Assembly: GCA_020205615.1 (NCBI GenBank)
Contig: CM035173.1
Location: 31,712,293 to 31,776,292 of the forward strand
DNA from: Panax quinquefolius
Taxonomy: Eukaryota > Streptophyta > Magnoliopsida > Apiales > Araliaceae
Length of the DNA stretch: 64,000 nt
Reading direction: 5' to 3'
The stretch's first letter is position 1, and each line of letters begins with the position of its first letter. This document shows, one piece after another, positions 59,676 through 64,000 of this stretch. The position numbers and the translations under genes were made by a program. The notes beneath the pieces are model-generated. The model made no database searches, was not told where the DNA came from, and saw only the letters and a program-made list of their open reading frames with translations.

Positions 59676-61698
59676 TGTAAGAGAGAAATTTTTTTAAATA
59701 AAAGGAATTTCCTTTATTTATTATTTTGAAATAGTAAGGGTTGATTTGATTAATGTGGATAGTTAAGGGTTAAATACGCAAATATTTCAAAATAAGCAAG
59801 TGGTTATAAAATATTCATTTTTGTGGGAATATTCATTTGGTCGTGGAATATTCGTCATTGTCGGGGAATATTAAATGATATTAGCAAAGACCATGTGTGG
59901 GCCCCATAACGGAAAGCGATTGGATGAGGAAACGCACAAAGTTTGGGTGGTTATAAATAAGCAGAAGTTGTTACCGTTAAGATTTGGAATATACCTTGGT
60001 TAAAATACGTGAATACTGATGTCAGACAAAGAAAGACACCAGACAGATACGGTAAGACATATTGAATTATTGACTAGACGTAAGATGGCACTACTCAATA
60101 ATTTTCACAGAGTTATTGCTCAATATTTTATTTTATCGATTCAATAATCACGCGTTGGTATTTTATATTATCGCATTGCTTCAATAATTGTCATCGCACA
60201 AGATTTCCCATTATCGGATCAATAATTCATATTATTTGAATAATATTATTAGATAACATTATTGGCAATGTCTAGAAAGTTCATCTAAGGAGAGGTTTGG
60301 TCACCTAATCGCCGAAGAAGAGAGATCCTTATCGGAAAGCCCCTCTTTCCTGGAACTACCAATTGGTTATAATAATTGTGATTCGTAATATTATTTGTGA
60401 ATAATTAATTATTGATTCATATGATAAGGAAATATTTATTTTATATGAATATAAATGATGGATTTATTTATGTGGTTATTAATGAAGAAATTATTATTTG
60501 AGATGTTTTATTTTGCCGGATTGGAGGTATTAAAAGATCAAATCTTGTTATTACAAGTTTTTATGTGTGAGTTATAATATTTAATCCGACCGTTGGATCA
60601 TTGTAATTTTTGGATATGTTATATATATAAGTTGAGTATATGTCTACAAATTTTGAACCGTTTAAAATGAACGAATGATTTGTTATAAATTTTAAGAGGT
60701 GTCCGATCTGTAAATTAGGTTATAAATGATTTTGGTGGAAAATTTAGAATTGAGTGGGCCCCACTTGTGGTTGGTGAAGAAATGTGCTGAATTTTATTTC
60801 AAATAATAGAAGCAGTAAAGCCATCGTGCAAGCAGTCAAGTCCGCTTTCATGGCTAACATTTTCCTATAAATAGAGGGCTGTTAGAATTGAAAATCACAC
60901 CGTAAAACAAAGTTTCTCTTTCTCTCTCTATATTATCGAGCGATTTTGTGAGTATTTAGATACTTTGAGAGTTGTTGTCAAGACAAAGTTTCATTCAAAG
61001 ATCACTTCCGACCTTTCCTTCCGTAATCGATTCTTTGAGATGAAACATGACCGATCGATGAATATCTTTGGCTCAGAGTGCAAAGATGAACAGTGTTTAA
61101 ATGAATATGACTAATGATGAATATCTTTGGCCAGTAGAGCAAAGATGAATATTTGATTTGAGATGAATATTGATTGATGTTACAGGGATAAAATATTGAT
61201 GAATTAATCGTTAAATTCATAGATTATAGTAGATTTCATTCTCTACGTAACTCTTCTATGAATTATTATTTCTTTCTACGAATATTGATCCGAAACTTGT
61301 TGTCTATTGTATTCTATCAGATTTTTCCTGTTGGAGACTAACGATAATTTGTTGTATATTATCTTAGTCATAGTATTTTTCTTGGGCTAGTTGAGCTCAC
61401 CCTTTTTTCTTGTTATTCCATTTTTCTTCTCGGGAGGCGAGAATGTAGCGAGTACTTAGGGGAGGTATGGAATGAAGGTTCTAGAGAGAGTTGTTTAGTA
61501 GTCCTCACCATTTTGTAAAATAATGTATCAATAAATGTGATGGGGATTTATTTGAGTATAGATATTGTCTAAAAGATAATATTTGTATTTAAACTCACAG
61601 TTTATCGTTGTAATAATAAAGTTGTAGTTGTTTTACATTACCATGTATTTGGCGATTTCAGAATGGGTGTGGTGTATACCTATTTTTGGGGCGTCATA
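59676..61698 (+). mobile_element. Ty3/gypsy 5' LTR (family B), 2.0 kb, plus orientation
   Basis: Begins TGTAAGAGAG, ends GGGGCGTCATA, and is followed at once by the primer binding site at 61701. Internal landmarks in order: GGAATATTCATTTGG, the GGTTTGGTCACCTAATC region, TATA box (60866), start region GAATTGAAAATCACAC (60885), two ATCTTTGGC...GCAAAGATGAA modules (61060-61150), GTTGAGCTCACCC (61391) and GGGAGGCGAGAATGT (61432). This is the most complete member of the family in the window. Confidence 0.75.
60866..60874 (+). promoter_or_regulatory. LTR TATA box (family B)
   Basis: TATAAATAG within TTTTCCTATAAATAGAGGG. Transcription would start about 30 bases on, near GAATTGAAAATCACAC, which is conserved in every family B copy (5280, 53561, 58032). 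Confidence 0.65.
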
Positions 61699-61700
61699 GT

Positions 61701-61714
61701 TGGTATCGAGCTTA
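61701..61714 (+). other. Primer binding site of the plus-strand Ty3/gypsy element
   Basis: TGGTATCGAGCTTAGG-type sequence two bases after the LTR. It matches the initiator-methionine site TGGTATCAGAGC with one base missing. The same altered form stands at 59577-59594 on the other strand, so the change is shared by the family. Confidence 0.7.
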
Positions 61715-61888
61715 GGGATATGATCTCTGGCGGAGATCGGGGGAATAAAACTAGGAGGGGAGAGAGACGAGTAAATCCTTCATTTAGTGTGTCCTACCTA
61801 AGCTTATTTGTTGGTTGGTCATATTATAGGGTATTATGTGATTTGTTAATTTATTTAATTAACCTTGTTTTATGATAGTTTTTTTAGA

Positions 61889-63700
61889 ATGGTCATTGAG
61901 AACGTTAACAATGGAGTGAATGAGATCGTGGAGACACCTCTAATCGCCAAACAGGATAATGTGATGTCAGGCGAAGAAGGAATTAGAGATATCCATGTGG
62001 TGAGTGAAGAATTGATAGTTACTTTTTGAGATAATCGCAGAGGTAAATTTGAGAGTGAGGAAGAAGAGGAAGAAGAGGTACTCAAGAGAGTTTATTAGAG
62101 GTATTTTATGATCGAAATATAGAATTGCAAAATCGTATTCATGAGTTAGAAGAGCGAAAGCTAAAGAATTGCGAAAAATGTGGAGCAAAAGGATGCAACG
62201 ATTCAAGCTTGTGTTACCCGATACGTGATGCTTGAACAGAAGCACTCTTTGGCAAAGTATAAGATGATAAAGCTGGAATCTGAGCTGAAAGAAGAAATAA
62301 CTGAACGAGTGAGAATGAGTGATGCATGGGTAAAAAGCACGCACGACGCGTTGATATTATGGAAAGAGATGTCCAATCTAAAAGAGAAGATTTAACGATG
62401 ACGGAAGACGCTTCGGCAACAACATCAAAGACTATCAACAAATTCTAGGGAAGAGAACGATCGCCGGTTAGATGCTACGAGATGTGAGAGGAGGGACATA
62501 TAAGGTCAAACTGTGTTCAAAGCCTTCCAAGGTACGCTATAATTGTGGAAAAGAAGGACATATCGCCGAGATTCAGACGATATCGAAACCCAGTCCAGCG
62601 TGAATGGTGACTCAAAAAGGATGTCCCGTAAAAGTCAAAGTCAACGGTTCTTGGAAGAGCGTTTGTCGTGGCCTCCATTAAAATGCGAGGAACCCGAACG
62701 AAGTTAAGACGGGTTAGTTAATTATAAATTCTTTAAGTTTATACCTTACTAGATACCGGTTCTACCCATTCTTTTATCTCTTGCTTGCGCTCAACGTTTG
62801 AACTTGACTACGGAGAAATTAGACTTTGACCTATTTATGGAGAATCAGTTAGAGAAACTTTCATTACATCTCGTTGTTTAGAAATCTTGTTTGATTAGGT
62901 TGGCACTATCACATTACCGTTAACCTTATTTCTATAGAGATATTTGCTTTTGATGTGATTTTAAGGTTAACTACTCATCATGCCAAATTGATTGCTTTTG
63001 TAAGGTTGTTAGTTTTCATATTCCTAAGCAACCCGTTATTCAATTCAAAGCAATCAAACCATTGTAATCAAACATTTTCATATCAAGCCATGAAGTCATT
63101 CGTTTATTACGGATGTCAAGTTTTCTTAGTCCATGTTATGGATTTGAATAAAGACACGTCGATTTGAATAATATTCTGTTGTTATTGATTTTTCCCGATG
63201 TATTTCTGAAGAATTTCTTCGCTTACTCCCAAAGCTCGATATTAAATTTTGTATCGACTTTGAACTCTAAGACAAAACTCATTTCTAAAATCTCATATAG
63301 AATGGCTCCTATTGAACTTCGTGGAGTTAAAATTCAACTATAAATTTGGTACCGAGCCTTTATCTTGTGACTTCCTTTCAGGAATGCACCGCCGAGACTC
63401 TCCGTAGGGACGCCATATTCGATGCGATAGTAAAATCGATAGGTGTCATTGTGACGTCTTTATCCAAGATTGGGATATGAGTCACGGTTGAGAGCAACCT
63501 AAGTCGAGAATCAAAATACGTAGCTTTCAGAAGCTTAGTTGGTTATTATCGGAGATTCGTTCAAGGATATTCTCGAATCGCTATTCCATTTATCATGTTG
63601 AATCGTAGAGATACAAAATTCGAATGGAGCAAGGAATGTGGGAAGAGCTTCAAGAACTCAAGAGAGACTCATTTCAAAGACATGTTACGACCATGCCATC
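61889..63700 (+). pseudogene. Ty3/gypsy gag-pol, internally deleted and frameshifted, chromovirus-like
   Basis: An ATG at 61889 opens 46 codons (MVIENVNNGVNEIVE) before a stop. An acidic, coiled-coil-like stretch follows (62040-62395, LESELKEEITERV). Two CCHC zinc knuckles stand at 62478-62519 (EEGHIRSNC, one position a stop) and 62520-62590 (YNCGKEGHIA, last cysteine lost). The protease active site DTGSTHSFIS is intact at 62752-62781. RT begins around 63296 (YRMAPIELRG), but the catalytic YVDD part is missing. The RT thumb/RNase H start, SLVGYYRRFVQGYSRIA and KFEWSKECGKSF, is at 63526-63663. The capsid core of gag is also absent. The element continues past the window. Confidence 0.75.
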
Positions 63701-64000
63701 CCGGAAAAGTTTAACGTGGTAATGACGTGTTGAAGTAGAAGATCGTGATATAAAGACTGAAGTACGATATTGTCAAAGACTAATTTCAGATAATTTACAA
63801 ATAATAGAGATGGAGATGAAAACTCTAGGTACCCACATTGATGATATACTGAGTATAATCGACTTTTAGTTAAAGGCTGCTTCAAGCCACCCGGAGTTGA
63901 TCGCGTATGAAGAAGAAAGTACAAGAAGGAGCTATTCCTAAGCGAGAATTGATGAAGAAGGAATATTTTGAGTCCACTCTAGACTTTGTGTTCTAACGAC
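63701..64000 (+). mobile_element. Further degenerate pol sequence to the window end
   Basis: Continues the element without an open frame. Several short frames with glutamate/lysine-rich content occur, but I could not place an integrase motif with certainty. Confidence 0.4.

Overview
The window is nuclear DNA from a flowering plant, most likely a eudicot. Evidence: two spliced plant genes with GT/AG introns (a YUCCA flavin monooxygenase and the tail of a class XI myosin), a very AT-rich background with TA, CT, GA and CCCA microsatellites, Stowaway-like MITEs, a hAT relic, and a large mass of Ty3/gypsy (Tekay/Del-like chromovirus) and Ty1/copia debris. I cannot name the species. A run of 100 N at 2881-2980 marks a scaffold gap.

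Layout. 1-10119 is nested LTR sequence: a 2.87-kb direct duplication either side of the gap, LTRs in both orientations, and a chromovirus remnant (6847-9566) sitting inside an older solo LTR. 10120-12412 holds the last four exons of a myosin XI gene with no visible front part. 12413-17023 is AT-rich spacer with microsatellites and one MITE. 17024-24000 is a rearranged minus-strand Ty3/gypsy block (LTRs, a 245-bp tandem array, decayed gag zinc finger and protease). 24000-28965 is spacer. 29066-30905 is an intact three-exon YUCCA gene, the only clearly functional complete gene here. 30906-35023 is spacer with CCCA repeats and a MITE. 35032-36914 is a complete but non-autonomous hAT element with terminal inverted repeats and an 8-bp target duplication. 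37592-47231 appears to carry a small seven-exon minus-strand gene of unknown function, 145 codons, whose last intron (7.2 kb) is filled by copia elements and a solo LTR with a perfect 5-bp target duplication. 48200-64000 is again Ty3/gypsy: stacked minus-strand LTRs, then a plus-strand element with LTR, primer binding site, gag zinc fingers, protease and RNase H relics running off the end.

Function. The YUCCA gene would make indole-3-acetic acid from indole-3-pyruvate. The myosin fragment would encode part of the cargo-binding (DIL) tail. The TEs do not form a pathway, but their LTRs share a TATA-containing promoter and several reiterated short modules in U3. These modules, above all one built around GCACTACGGCCAAAGAT that recurs in two otherwise different LTR families, are the most interesting unexplained pattern. 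I found no tRNA, rRNA or CRISPR array.
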